Below are positions 1 through 10,200 of a stretch of DNA of 64,000 bases, in pieces (the first letter of the stretch is position 1; each line of letters opens with the position of its first letter). Source of the stretch: Tolypothrix tenuis PCC 7101. Lineage in GTDB: Bacteria; Cyanobacteriota; Cyanobacteriia; Cyanobacteriales; Nostocaceae. Where the stretch lies: assembly GCF_002368295.1 (NCBI RefSeq), contig NZ_AP018248.1, positions 4,370,458 to 4,434,457 of the forward strand. The letters are read 5' to 3'. The notes under the pieces are model-generated. The model was not told the DNA's origin, searched no databases, and worked only from the letters and a program-made list of their open reading frames with translations. Made by a program: the position numbers and the translations under genes.

Positions 1-1982
1 TTAATATTGCCACCACGACCTTGAACGGCATTGGCGATGATGTCGCTGTTTTCTAAACCAACAATCACCGATGCATTAATTGAGAGGTTCCCACCATTAC
101 CTTTGCCCGCAGCAGTGGCGGTAATGAGGCTATCGTGACGCATAAACAAATTATCTTGCAAGTTTAATTTGACATTCCCCCCGTTGCCAGAGATGGTGGA
201 TGCACTGATGGTACCTTGGTTGTCGAGAAAAATCGAATTGGCATTTAGGAGCAAATCTCCTGCACTACCAGGCCCGTCGTTTTTTACGGTCACAAAAGCC
301 CCATTTGTGATGCGTAATGAAGGTGTATTAATTGTGAGAGAACCTGCATTACCGCTAGGAATGGGAGGTAGTCCATAAACTGCTTGAGTGACTGAATCGA
401 CAATCTCCGCAGTTGAAATGATGCGGCTAGGTGTAATTGAACCAGTGCCTTTACCATTGATATCTACGGACTCTGACGCATTAATGATCACACTACCAGA
501 TGAACCGATAGCCAAGCTGCTAGACCCTAGAGCGCCACCGTCTCGAACTACTAATCTCGATGTGTTGACGAAGGTGTTATTGGCATTTCCAGAATTGAGA
601 GTTGTTGAACTCATTACACTCGGTAACAATGTAATTGAGTTGTTACCAGCAATTTCAATTAAGTCTTTGGCATTAACCCTTAACGTTCCAGCCTGTCCAG
701 AGGCTAAGGTTGTAGAGAAAAAAGCAGCACCATTGAGCAGCCTCAGGTTGGTAGTTGAGACTGTAATATTGCCTGCATTGGTGAAGTTAGCTGTACCTGT
801 GATGAAGGCGGACAACTGCGTGGGATTGCTAGGGGCAAAACCACTGATATCAATGGAGTTGGCAACATCAGCTGTAATATTGCCACCAGATCCTTGGGTA
901 AACAGCCCAGTTTTAATTAGTCCACCATCTTGGATAGATAGCCGCCCAGCAGAGATGGTAATATCACCTGCTTGACCGATTCCTAAATTATCAATTTGAA
1001 TGGAACTTCCAATACTGCCATCAGGTGAGTTCCCTGTGAGGTTAAGGGACTCGGTGGTATTGATTGTAATTCCTTTTGACGATTGTGTCCCCAAGTTTTG
1101 CACGAGAACAGCAGAACCTGTGGTTAAATTGATATTCCGTCCTTGAATTTGAATCGAGCCGTTAGTTCCACTGGCATCAAGTAGCGATCGCGCATCGAGA
1201 TTGATATCCTTGAATTGCTCGACTTTTGAGTAATCACCCACCCAATTTTGTCCAGTGCTATTGAGTGCAACCTGCCCATTGCTGACACTGCCTATTTCTA
1301 TATGCCCGCCCCCATTAACGGTTGCAATCCCACCGACGAACTTCACATCACCGCCAATCAATGCCAATGTATTACCTGCCTTGACCTGTAAGCCAATGGG
1401 ATTCTGGCTACGATCTGTAGGGATGTATAATCCGCTAATCAGGCGATGTCCACTTCCTTGCACAGTAATTCCTTGGGAATTTGGCCCCAACTGTAAGCCG
1501 ATGGGCACAGTCATTGTCAACAAGGGCGGCGCAGCAGGATTAACTGCACTAAATTCTACCCCATCAGCAAACTTAATACTATTCGCTGTGGTTCCCACAA
1601 ATGAGCCACCAATATTCAACGAGGCATTTTGACCAAACACAATCCCAGATGGGTTGAGTAAGAATAAGTTGGCACTACCCTTGGCACTGATGACACCATC
1701 TATGTTGGAAATATGACCACCAGTCACTCGACTAAATATATTTTGAATATCAGTAGCATGATCAAATGATGCTGAACTACCTGTAGGTAGGGAGAACTCA
1801 CTGAAACTATGAAATAAATTGTTACCGACACGAGTGCCATTGGTGATAGTGTAATTATTAGTGCCAGTCACTAAGGTGTTTAGGGTGTTGTCAGGAGTGA
1901 CTTGGGCGTGAACACCATTGTTGCAAACCGCAGATATGCAGATTGCACTCAGAATACCAAACCCCACAAATGTTAATTTCAT
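1..1982 (-). CDS. Filamentous haemagglutinin-like TPS-domain secreted protein (3' end cut by window)
   Basis: This open frame starts at the ATG at 1980-1982 and runs without a stop off the left edge, giving about 660 codons. By comparison with the complete neighbours roughly 155 C-terminal residues are missing. The start MKLTFVGFG begins a signal peptide ending near VHAQ. It is followed by the two-partner-secretion (haemagglutination activity) domain, with NNLFHSFSEFSLPTG, IFSRVTGG, NPSGIVFG and GTTANSIKF. The rest is a low-complexity, Gly/Asn/Ser-rich region of the beta-helix type. Family knowledge: such proteins are exported through an outer-membrane TpsB pore and act at the cell surface. 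The partner is not in the window. It is the most downstream visible member of a tandem array. The frame at base 1 is consistent with the start, so I see no net frameshift. Substrate and role are unknown. Confidence 0.85.
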   Translation of the reverse strand, partial: MKLTFVGFGILSAICISAVCNNGVHAQVTPDNTLNTLVTGTNNYTITNGTRVGNNLFHSFSEFSLPTGSSASFDHATDIQNIFSRVTGGHISNIDGVISAKGSANLFLLNPSGIVFGQNASLNIGGSFVGTTANSIKFADGVEFSAVNPAAPPLLTMTVPIGLQLGPNSQGITVQGSGHRLISGLYIPTDRSQNPIGLQVKAGNTLALIGGDVKFVGGIATVNGGGHIEIGSVSNGQVALNSTGQNWVGDYSKVEQFKDINLDARSLLDASGTNGSIQIQGRNINLTTGSAVLVQNLGTQSSKGITINTTESLNLTGNSPDGSIGSSIQIDNLGIGQAGDITISAGRLSIQDGGLIKTGLFTQGSGGNITADVANSIDISGFAPSNPTQLSAFITGTANFTNAGNITVSTTNLRLLNGAAFFSTTLASGQAGTLRVNAKDLIEIAGNNSITLLPSVMSSTTLNSGNANNTFVNTSRLVVRDGGALGSSSLAIGSSGSVIINASESVDINGKGTGSITPSRIISTAEIVDSVTQAVYGLPPIPSGNAGSLTINTPSLRITNGAFVTVKNDGPGSAGDLLLNANSIFLDNQGTISASTISGNGGNVKLNLQDNLFMRHDSLITATAAGKGNGGNLSINASVIVGLENSDIIANAVQGRGGNI

Positions 1983-2046
1983 TCACCGATTTCTGATTTT
2001 TTGTGACGTATATATTGTTCCCAACTAAGTAAATTTGTAACTTTGA

Positions 2047-4503
2047 TTAGTTATCGGCTACAGCCGCACAGGTTAAGGCTGGTTGCACACCAAGAGAAGA
2101 TTTATCTGCAACTAATTCAATTTTACCTTGGGCGTTACGATGCCAAGAAGTAGCTTGGACAAGAGGCTGAGGAGATGTAGATATTTGGGCTTGTACTGGT
2201 TTTGTGGTGTGGAACGCAGAGATATCGCGGATGTCTGACCAAGTGCGATCGCTCCTCACTTCCTGGTTTGGATTTTGCGGTCTTCCACCCCTTCCTGTAG
2301 CGACAAAACTACTACCTGCATTGGCATTACAACCACTAGCAATTTGTTGAGATGAATCAGTAAAATTTACTGGCAATTCTACTAAACCAGAATTGGGGTC
2401 AACACCCACAGTATTAACTTGCACTATACCATTTACCCCAAACTCTGAACTGGCAGTAATATCGTTTTCTGGTGTCAGTTGCGAACTGTATTCTAAACCA
2501 ATAATTCCTTGAGTAGAGATGTTAATATTGCCACCTTTACCTTGAACAGCATTAGCCGTGATATCGCTGTTTTCTAAGCCAAAAATGATCGGTGAATTAA
2601 TGTTAATATTACCTCCGTTACCGTTACCGCCTGCGGTGCCAGACATCAAGCTATGCTGACGCATCAACAAATAATTTTGTAAGTTTAATTTGATATTTCC
2701 CCCATTACCAGAGGCAGTGGATGCAGTTATGTTGCCTTGTGTATCTAGAAAAATAGAGTTGGCATTAATCTGCAAATCCCCAGATATACCAGGCCCATCG
2801 TTTCTAACAGTTATGTATGCTCCATCTGTGATAGTTAATGACGGTGTGTTAATGATTAAGGAACCTGCATTACCTGTAGGAATTGGAGGAAGTCCAAAGA
2901 AAGCTTGAGTGATTGGATCGAGAGTTTCTGCGGTGGAAACAATACGACTAGGCGTAATCGATCCGGCACCTCTACCTTGAATATCTACAAATTCAGAAGC
3001 ATTAATTATGACACTACCAGATGAACCTGTAGCAACAGTACTAGACCCTAAAAATCCACCGTCTCGAACCACTAATCTGGATGTGTTAACAAAGGTGTTA
3101 TTGGCATTTCCAGGGCCGAGAGTTGTTGAAGTCAAAGCACTCGCTGACAAGATTATCGAGTTGTTACCAGCAATTTCGATTAAGTCTGCTGCATTCACTC
3201 GTACCGTTCCAGCCTGTCCAAATCCTATGGTTGTAGAGGATAATCCAGCACCATTTAAAAGCCTGAGATTGTCAGTTGAGACTGTAACATTACCTGCATT
3301 AGCGGAGTTAACTGTGGTTGTTGTGATTGAGGATAATCTGATTGGATTGCTAGGGGCAAAGCCACCGATATCGATTAAACCTGCTACATTGGCTGTAATA
3401 TTGCCCCCAGATGCTGCGGTAAACATCCGAGTTGAGATTAGTCCACCATTTTGGATCGATAGTTGCCCCGCAGATATGGTAATATCACCCGCTTGAGCAG
3501 TTCCTAAATTGTCAGTTTGGATAGCACTCCCTATGCTTCCATCGGTGAGATTACCGATCAGATTCAAAGACTCCATTGCCCTGATTTTAATCCCCTCAGA
3601 GGCTAATGCACCAAAATTTTGGATTAAAATAGCAGAACCATCAGTCAAGTTGATATTTCGCCCTTGTAATTGGATTGATCCGCTATTCCCACTGGCATCC
3701 AGCAGCGATTGCTGGGCGAGATGGATATCCTGGAATTGCCTTACTGTTGAGTAATCCCCCACCCACCCGGTAACATTGGCATTGATTCCAACTTGCCCGT
3801 CGCTGATACTCCCTACTTCTAGATGTCCACCTCCGTCGGTTGCTACAATCCCACCTGAGAAATTCACCCCATTACCGATCAGTGCTAAGGTATTGCCTGC
3901 CTTAACTTGTAAACCCGTAGGATTCTGAGTGCGATCTAAAGGTGTAAAAATCCCACTTTTGATCCGATGTCCTAAGTTCTCGACAGTAATCCCCTGGGAA
4001 TTTTGACCCATCTGCAAACCAATGGGTACATTCATTGTTAATAATGGTTTAGTGGCAGGATCTACAGCACTAAATTCTGAACCATCAGCAAATTTAATAC
4101 TATTAGCAGTTGTGGCAACAAATGAACCACCAATATTTAAGCTGGCATTTGGCCCAAAAATTATCCCAGATGGGTTGAGTAAGAACAAGTTAGCACTACC
4201 CTTGGCACTAATTAAACCATCAATGTTGGAAACTTGACCACCAGTCACACGACTAAATATATTTTGAATATCAGTAGCATTCTCAAATGATGCTGAACTA
4301 CCCGTAGGTAGAGCAAATTCACGGAAGCTATGAAATAAATTATTACCGACACGAGTGCCATTGGTAATGCTGTAATTACTACTACCAGTCACATCAGTTC
4401 CGAGGGTATTATCGGGAGTTACTTGTGCGTGAACACTATTGTTGTCAACAGCACAGATACAGATTGTCCCATAAACAACAAACCCGACAAGAGTTAATTT
4501 CAT
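2047..4503 (-). CDS. Filamentous haemagglutinin-like TPS-domain secreted protein
   Basis: An 818-residue protein with a signal peptide (MKLTLVGFVVYG to about residue 27, VHAQ) and a two-partner-secretion domain at about residues 30-150 (NNLFHSFREFALPTG, IFSRVTGG, NPSGIIFGPNASLNIGG). A long repetitive parallel beta-helix-like stretch rich in Gly, Asn and Ser follows. The C-terminal block is conserved: a GCNANAGSSFVATGRGG segment, then SDRTWSDIRDISAFHTTKP and a final TCAAVADN. Cysteines occur only near the ends. The protein is probably exported across the outer membrane by a TpsB partner and displayed or released; adhesion is the usual family role but nothing here proves it. It sits 64 bp upstream of the partial gene and 61 bp downstream of the next paralogue, on the same strand, so it is probably one of a co-transcribed or recently duplicated array. 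Confidence 0.88.
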   Translation of the reverse strand: MKLTLVGFVVYGTICICAVDNNSVHAQVTPDNTLGTDVTGSSNYSITNGTRVGNNLFHSFREFALPTGSSASFENATDIQNIFSRVTGGQVSNIDGLISAKGSANLFLLNPSGIIFGPNASLNIGGSFVATTANSIKFADGSEFSAVDPATKPLLTMNVPIGLQMGQNSQGITVENLGHRIKSGIFTPLDRTQNPTGLQVKAGNTLALIGNGVNFSGGIVATDGGGHLEVGSISDGQVGINANVTGWVGDYSTVRQFQDIHLAQQSLLDASGNSGSIQLQGRNINLTDGSAILIQNFGALASEGIKIRAMESLNLIGNLTDGSIGSAIQTDNLGTAQAGDITISAGQLSIQNGGLISTRMFTAASGGNITANVAGLIDIGGFAPSNPIRLSSITTTTVNSANAGNVTVSTDNLRLLNGAGLSSTTIGFGQAGTVRVNAADLIEIAGNNSIILSASALTSTTLGPGNANNTFVNTSRLVVRDGGFLGSSTVATGSSGSVIINASEFVDIQGRGAGSITPSRIVSTAETLDPITQAFFGLPPIPTGNAGSLIINTPSLTITDGAYITVRNDGPGISGDLQINANSIFLDTQGNITASTASGNGGNIKLNLQNYLLMRQHSLMSGTAGGNGNGGNININSPIIFGLENSDITANAVQGKGGNINISTQGIIGLEYSSQLTPENDITASSEFGVNGIVQVNTVGVDPNSGLVELPVNFTDSSQQIASGCNANAGSSFVATGRGGRPQNPNQEVRSDRTWSDIRDISAFHTTKPVQAQISTSPQPLVQATSWHRNAQGKIELVADKSSLGVQPALTCAAVADN

Positions 4504-4564
4504 AACAGTTCTAGTTTTTATTACGTATCTATATTTCCCAATTCAGTAAATTTCATAACATTTA

Positions 4565-7012
4565 TTAATTATTGGATACAGCAGCACAGGTTAATGCTGT
4601 TTGTACCTGATTAGGAGATTTATCGGCAACCAACTCAATTTTGCCGTTGGCGTTACGTCGCCAGCCAGTTGCTTGAACAAGTACCTGTGGAGGTGTAAGT
4701 ATTTGTGCTTGTGCTGGTTTTGTGGTGTGGAACGCAGAGATATCGCGGATGTCTGACCAAGTGCGATCGCTCCTCACTTCTTGTGCTGGATTTTGTGGTA
4801 TTCCACCACGTCCTGTAGCGACAAAACTACTACCTGTATTTGCATTACAACCACTAGCAATTTGTTGGGATGAGTCAGTAATATTTGCAGGTAATTCTAT
4901 TAAACCCGAATTGGGATCAACACCAACATTGTTAATTTCCACTGTGCCATTGACTCCAAATTGCGAACTTGCTGTGATGTCGTTTTCTGATGTGAGTCCG
5001 GAACGATATTCTAAGCCTAAAATACCCTGTGTAGTGATGTTAATATTGCCACCACGACCTTGAACTGCGTTGGCTATAATATCACTATTTTCTAATCCTA
5101 CAATTACAGGTGAGTTAATCGACAAATTACCACCATTACCTGTACCTGTAGAAGTGGCAGAAATGAAGCTCCCATGCCGCATCAGCAGGTCATTTTGCAA
5201 ATTCAAGTGAATATTTCCCCCGTTACCAGAGGCGGTTGATGCAGAGATGCTACCTTGGTTGTCCAGAAAAATTGAGTTGGCGTTAAGGAGCAAATCTCCC
5301 GCCTTACCGAGTCCTTCGTTTCGCACACTAGTATATGCCCCATCTAAGATCCGCAATGAAGGTGTGTTAATAGTGAGAGAACCTGCATCACCTTTGGGAA
5401 AGGGCGGAAATCCATAGATAGCTTGAGTGATTGGATCGGCTATCTCCGCGTTGGAAACGATGCGGCTCGATAGTACTGAACCTTTAGCCTTACCCTGAAT
5501 ATTCACGTACTCAGAAGCGTTAATTATGACACTACCAGCCGAACCTGTAGTCAGGGTAGTAGACCCTAAAAATCCTCCATCCCTAACTACTAATCTGGAT
5601 GTATTGATTAAAGTATCATCGGCATTACCAAAACCTACCGTTGATGAACCTATGGTAGCTGGTGAAAGTGTGATAGGGTTGTTGCCCACAATTTCGATTA
5701 AGTCTTTTGCATTAATTTGTACTATCCCACTTTTTCCTGAAGCGGCGGTAACAGAGAAAATAGCTCCATCCAAAATCTTGATGTTGCTAGATGAGACTGT
5801 AAGATTACCTGCGTGGGTAGAACTCAATGTGTATGTTTGCAAAGTAGACTTGTTACCATTACTGGGAGCAGAACCATCCAAAACTATTAAGTCTGCAATA
5901 TTAGCTGTAATATTTCCCCCAGACCCTTGATTAAATATCCCGGTAGCGATTAGTCCACCATTTTGGATGGATAACTGTTTGGCAGAGATGGTTATATCAC
6001 CCGTTTGACCTGTGCCTAAATTGTCACTTTGGATAATACTTCCAATACTGCCATCGGTAACATTCCCCGTGAGATTCAAAGACTCACTTGCCTTGATTTT
6101 AATACCCTCAGAAGCTCTTGCACCAAAATTTTGGATTAAAATGGCAGAACCATCGCTCAAATTGAGATTTCGCCCTTGTAGTTGAATCGAGCCATTGCTA
6201 CCACTGGCATCAAGCAGCGATTGGTTTGCAAGGTGGATATCGTTGAATTTTGGTACTGCTGAATAATCTCCCTCCCATCCTGTAATAGTAGGTTTGAGTT
6301 TAACTTGACCCTCGCTCAAACTCCCTACTTCTAGATGTCCACCTCCATCAGCGCTAACAATCCCACCGGAGAAATTAACTGCACTACCGATCAGCATCAG
6401 TGTATTGTTTGTTTTCACTTGTAACCCAAGAGGATTATTGCTGCGATCTGCGGGAGTGAAAATGCCAGTGGTTAAGCGATGTCCGCTATTTTGGACGCTA
6501 ATCTCTCCTGAGTTTTTCCCCATCTGCAAACCAATCGGTACTTTCATGGTTAACAAAGGAGATTGAGTTTTGTCAGTGCTGAATACATTACCATCATCAA
6601 ATTTAATACTATTAGCAGTTGTGACAACAAAGGAACCACCAATATTTAAGCTGGCATTTGGCCCAAAAATAATCCCGGCGGGGTTGAGTAAAAATAAGTT
6701 GGCATTACCTTTAGCACTGATTTGACCATCAATATTGGAAACCTGACCACCAGTCACACGACTAAAAATATTTTGAATATCAGTGGCATTTTCAAATGAT
6801 GCAGAACTACCTGTAGGTAGGGAGAATTCACTGAAGCTATGAAATAAATTGTTACCGATATGAGTGCCATTAGTGATAGTGTAATTATTACTGCCAGTCA
6901 CTAAGGTTTTGAGGGTGTCATCTTGAGTTACTTGGGCGTGAACACCTTTGTTGTAAATCGCAGATAAGCAGATTATACTCAGAACACCAAATCCAACAGA
7001 TGTTAATTTCAT
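4565..7012 (-). CDS. Filamentous haemagglutinin-like TPS-domain secreted protein
   Basis: An 815-residue paralogue of the flanking genes, alignable over its whole length. It has a signal peptide (MKLTSVGFGVLS to VHAQ) and a TPS domain at about residues 30-150 with NNLFHSFSEFSLPTG and NPAGIIFG. The beta-helix-like body is Gly/Asn-rich, and the C-terminal block contains SDRTWSDIRDISAFHTTKP, ATGWRRN and TCAAVSNN. The last 150 codons are nearly identical at DNA level to those of the longer gene ending at 7285, although the middle regions differ. That points to recent duplication or gene conversion. Its start follows the leader sequence conserved through the array (7013-7075). A secreted surface role is inferred from the family only. 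Confidence 0.88.
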   Translation of the reverse strand: MKLTSVGFGVLSIICLSAIYNKGVHAQVTQDDTLKTLVTGSNNYTITNGTHIGNNLFHSFSEFSLPTGSSASFENATDIQNIFSRVTGGQVSNIDGQISAKGNANLFLLNPAGIIFGPNASLNIGGSFVVTTANSIKFDDGNVFSTDKTQSPLLTMKVPIGLQMGKNSGEISVQNSGHRLTTGIFTPADRSNNPLGLQVKTNNTLMLIGSAVNFSGGIVSADGGGHLEVGSLSEGQVKLKPTITGWEGDYSAVPKFNDIHLANQSLLDASGSNGSIQLQGRNLNLSDGSAILIQNFGARASEGIKIKASESLNLTGNVTDGSIGSIIQSDNLGTGQTGDITISAKQLSIQNGGLIATGIFNQGSGGNITANIADLIVLDGSAPSNGNKSTLQTYTLSSTHAGNLTVSSSNIKILDGAIFSVTAASGKSGIVQINAKDLIEIVGNNPITLSPATIGSSTVGFGNADDTLINTSRLVVRDGGFLGSTTLTTGSAGSVIINASEYVNIQGKAKGSVLSSRIVSNAEIADPITQAIYGFPPFPKGDAGSLTINTPSLRILDGAYTSVRNEGLGKAGDLLLNANSIFLDNQGSISASTASGNGGNIHLNLQNDLLMRHGSFISATSTGTGNGGNLSINSPVIVGLENSDIIANAVQGRGGNINITTQGILGLEYRSGLTSENDITASSQFGVNGTVEINNVGVDPNSGLIELPANITDSSQQIASGCNANTGSSFVATGRGGIPQNPAQEVRSDRTWSDIRDISAFHTTKPAQAQILTPPQVLVQATGWRRNANGKIELVADKSPNQVQTALTCAAVSNN

Positions 7013-7082
7013 TCAGCTATTTCTGATTTTTTATTTCGTATTGATTGTTCCCAATTCAGTATGTTGCCTAACATTGATAAGA

Positions 7083-7282
7083 GGCAGGGGGCAGGGGGAA
7101 CGGGGCAGGGGGAAAGGTACAAACCTTGTCCCTTGTGGGCAAAAGCCCCCTTGCTCCTTTTTCTCCCTTGGTTGAAGCCCCAACGCCAGTTCTCTCAAGT
7201 CGGCGGAGCCGCCCACGAGACTGGCTCCCCCTTGTGGGTGGTTTTTCTCCCCTGCTAAGAGCTCCCTGCTCCCCTGCTTCTT
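7083..7282. repeat. Heptameric G-rich tandem repeat and dispersed repeat block
   Basis: Positions 7083-7117 are five heptamers in a row: GGCAGGG, GGCAGGG, GGAACGG, GGCAGGG, GGAAAGG. Further right lie a GC-rich palindromic stretch around 7199-7212 (GGCGGAGCCGCCC) and a 22-bp segment at 7261-7282. That segment recurs in inverse orientation at 38983-39004, inside an NRPS gene. Such heptameric blocks carrying small dispersed repeats are typical of Nostoc-group cyanobacteria. The block fills the gap between two secreted-protein genes and ends 2 bp from the stop codon of the upstream gene. The short overlapping reading frames here are repeat translations, not genes. Confidence 0.8.
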
Positions 7283-7284
7283 CA

Positions 7285-10200
7285 CTAATTTTTGGATACA
7301 GCAGCACAGGTTAATGCTGTTTGTACCTGATTAGGAGATTTATCGGCAACCAACTCAATTTTGCCGTTGGTGTTACGTCGCCAGCCAGTTGCTTGAACAA
7401 GTACCTGTGGCGGTGTAAGTATTTGTGCTTGTACTGGTTTTGTGGTGTGGAATGCAGAGATATCACGAGTATCAGACCAAGTGCGATCGCTCCTCACATC
7501 TTGCATTGGATTTTGCGGTACACCACCCCTTCCTGTAGCGACAAAACTACTAGCAGTATTGGCATTACAACCACTAGCAATTTGTCGTGATGAGTCAGTA
7601 ATATTTGCAGGTAATTCTATTAAACCTGAATTGGGATTAACACCAACATTATTAATATCGACGGTACCGTTAACACCAAATTGAGAACTAGCGCTAATAT
7701 CGTTTTCTGATGTGAGTTGAGAACGGTATTCTAGCCCAAATATACCTTCAGTAGTAATGTTAATGTTCCCCCCGCGACCGCGGACAGCGTTGGCAATAAT
7801 ATCACTATTACCAGAGCCGATGACAAAGGGAGTATTGATGCTAATGTTACCACCATTGCCTGTACCGCCAGCTTCGGCGTTGAGGAGACTCTGATTGCCC
7901 ACTCGCAACAATTCAGACAGATTTAACACTAAGTTACCGCCATCACTAGAGACTGTAGAGGCGTTGATTTGAGCATTTTGGCTGAGAATGAGCGATCGCC
8001 CGCTAATCTCCACCGTCCCACCATTACCAGTTCCCGTGCTGCGACTGGTAATTTGTGAGCCAGTTTGTAAATTCATGCGATCGCCTGCGGTAATGTTTAA
8101 GTTACCTGCTTTTCCTGATTGAGATGAGGCGGTGGAAACAATCGCATTGTCAATCAAATCTAAAGTACCAGTGTTAAATTTTACCGTACCACTGTCACCA
8201 ATACCCGAAGATTGACTACTAATGTTGCTTTGATTAAGTGCGATCGCGCTAGCTTTGACATCAATTGCACCTGCATTGCCCATACCTGCGGTGTTGCTGG
8301 ATATATTACTTTGATTATTGAGTTGCAAAGTGCCTGTGTTGAGTGCAATTTCTCCACCCTTACCGCTACCACTTGTACTGGCTGAGATTGTACCATTGTC
8401 AAGTTCTAGGGTATTAGTTGCCTGAAGCTTGATTCCTCCTGCATCGCCACTTTCACCCAAGGATTCGCTACTAATGGTACTTTGATTGAGTGCGATCGCT
8501 TTTGCTATGACATCGATTGCACCTGCATTCCCCATACCTGCGGTGTTGCTAGAGATGATACTTTGATTGTTGAGTTGCAAAGTACCTGTATTCAGGGCAA
8601 TCTCTCCACCCTTACCACTACCACTTGTACTGGCTGAGATTGTAGCATTATCAAGTTCTAAGCTGTTAGCTGCCTGAAGCTTGATATTTCCCGCATCACC
8701 ACTTTCACCCAAGGATTCGCTACTAATGCTGCTTTGATTGAGTGCGATCGCATTAGCTATGACATCGATTGCACCTGCATTCCCCATACCTGCGGTGTTG
8801 CTGGATATATTACTTTGATTGTTGAGTTGCAAAGTACCTGTATTCAGGGCAATCTCTCCACCCTTACCACTACCACTTGTACTGGCTGAGATTGTAGCAT
8901 TATCAAGTTCTAAGCTGTTAGCTGCCTGAAGCTTGATATTTCCCGCATCACCACTTTCACCCAAGGATTCGCTACTAATGCTGCTTTGATTGAGTGCGAT
9001 CGCGCTAGCTTTGACATCAATTGCACCTGCGTTACCACTACCTGCGGTGTTGCTGGAGATGGTACTTTGATTGTTGAGTTGCAAAGTACCTGTATTCAGG
9101 GCAATTTCTCCACCCTTGCCACTACCACTGGTATTAGCTGAGATTGTACTATTATCAAGTTCTACGGTATTAGCCACATTAAATATAATACCGCCCGCAT
9201 TGCCACTGGCAGATGTTGAGGAGTTAATGGCACTACCATTGAGGAAGGAGAGGCGATCTGTGGTAATGTTGATGCTACCAGCTTGTCCAGTACTGTTTGT
9301 AGTAGTAAAAATTTGACTGTTATTCAATGTCGTTAAACCAGGACTGGTGAGGGTGACATTGCCGGCGGAATCCCTACCTTTGGTGTCGCTTTCAATCTTA
9401 GTGTTAGTCAGGGTAAGATTCCCAGCACTACTAATGTTGACATCGCCTGATCTCCCTGTCTCATTAGATGGAACTATTGTTACAAGTGAGAATCCTGCCT
9501 GAATGGTCATTGGTTTACTCGTTTGGATTGCTAGATCAGTGACCTCCAAATCTCCCCGTCCCAAAATCGACACCGCCCCCGCCTCAGCAGTAGAAGATGT
9601 TGTTAATATATTCAGTCCAGATATCCGGTTTTGAGCATCTAATGTTACAAAACCACCATTTTTTGCCGTTCCTTGGGGCGCAACGCTAAAACTATACAAG
9701 CTACTGCCGTTGCCCAGAATATCTCCATTTTGTGCAGTTAGGGCAATATTACCACCCTGACCGCTATTCCCTAGCTCTGAATGGGAGAATGATACTAAGT
9801 TGCTCTCATTTAAGATGTTGCCATTGATTGCAGTTAGGGTGATATTACCACCATTGCCACCACTTGATTTGGAGTAAGATATCAAAGATATCAAATCTTC
9901 TTCGCCTTTGATAAAGAGGTTACCATTGATTGCAGTTAAGGTGATATTACCGCCATTGTTATTTTGACCAAACTCGCTCTCGGCGAATGCGTATATATCG
10001 CTGTCGCTAATGAAAGAAAGATTGCCGTTAGTTGCAGAAAGAGTAATATCTCCAGCACTTGCAGACCCATCTAAGCTGGATACAAATGAAGCTATGGAGC
10101 CACTGACAGAAAGATTGCCGTTAGTGGTAATCACGGTAATATCGCCACCATTCCCACTTCTAAGGAATGAGGAAGACGATGAGTTTAGATAGCGAATCGA

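Noticed and set aside
169..1632. Plus-strand open frames opposite the haemagglutinin-like genes
   Set aside because: They are antisense shadows of low-complexity repetitive genes; no signal, domain or ribosome binding site supports them. The same holds for similar frames up to 14 kb.
7083..7117. Possible CRISPR-like repeats
   Set aside because: The units are seven bases in direct tandem without spacers; no cas genes are near.
7031..7314. Four short overlapping open frames on both strands
   Set aside because: They translate the heptameric and GC-rich repeat block; Gly/Pro/Arg-rich nonsense without family features.
8174..9181. Possible CRISPR or satellite array
   Set aside because: The 252-bp units stay in frame in a coding gene, so they are protein repeats.
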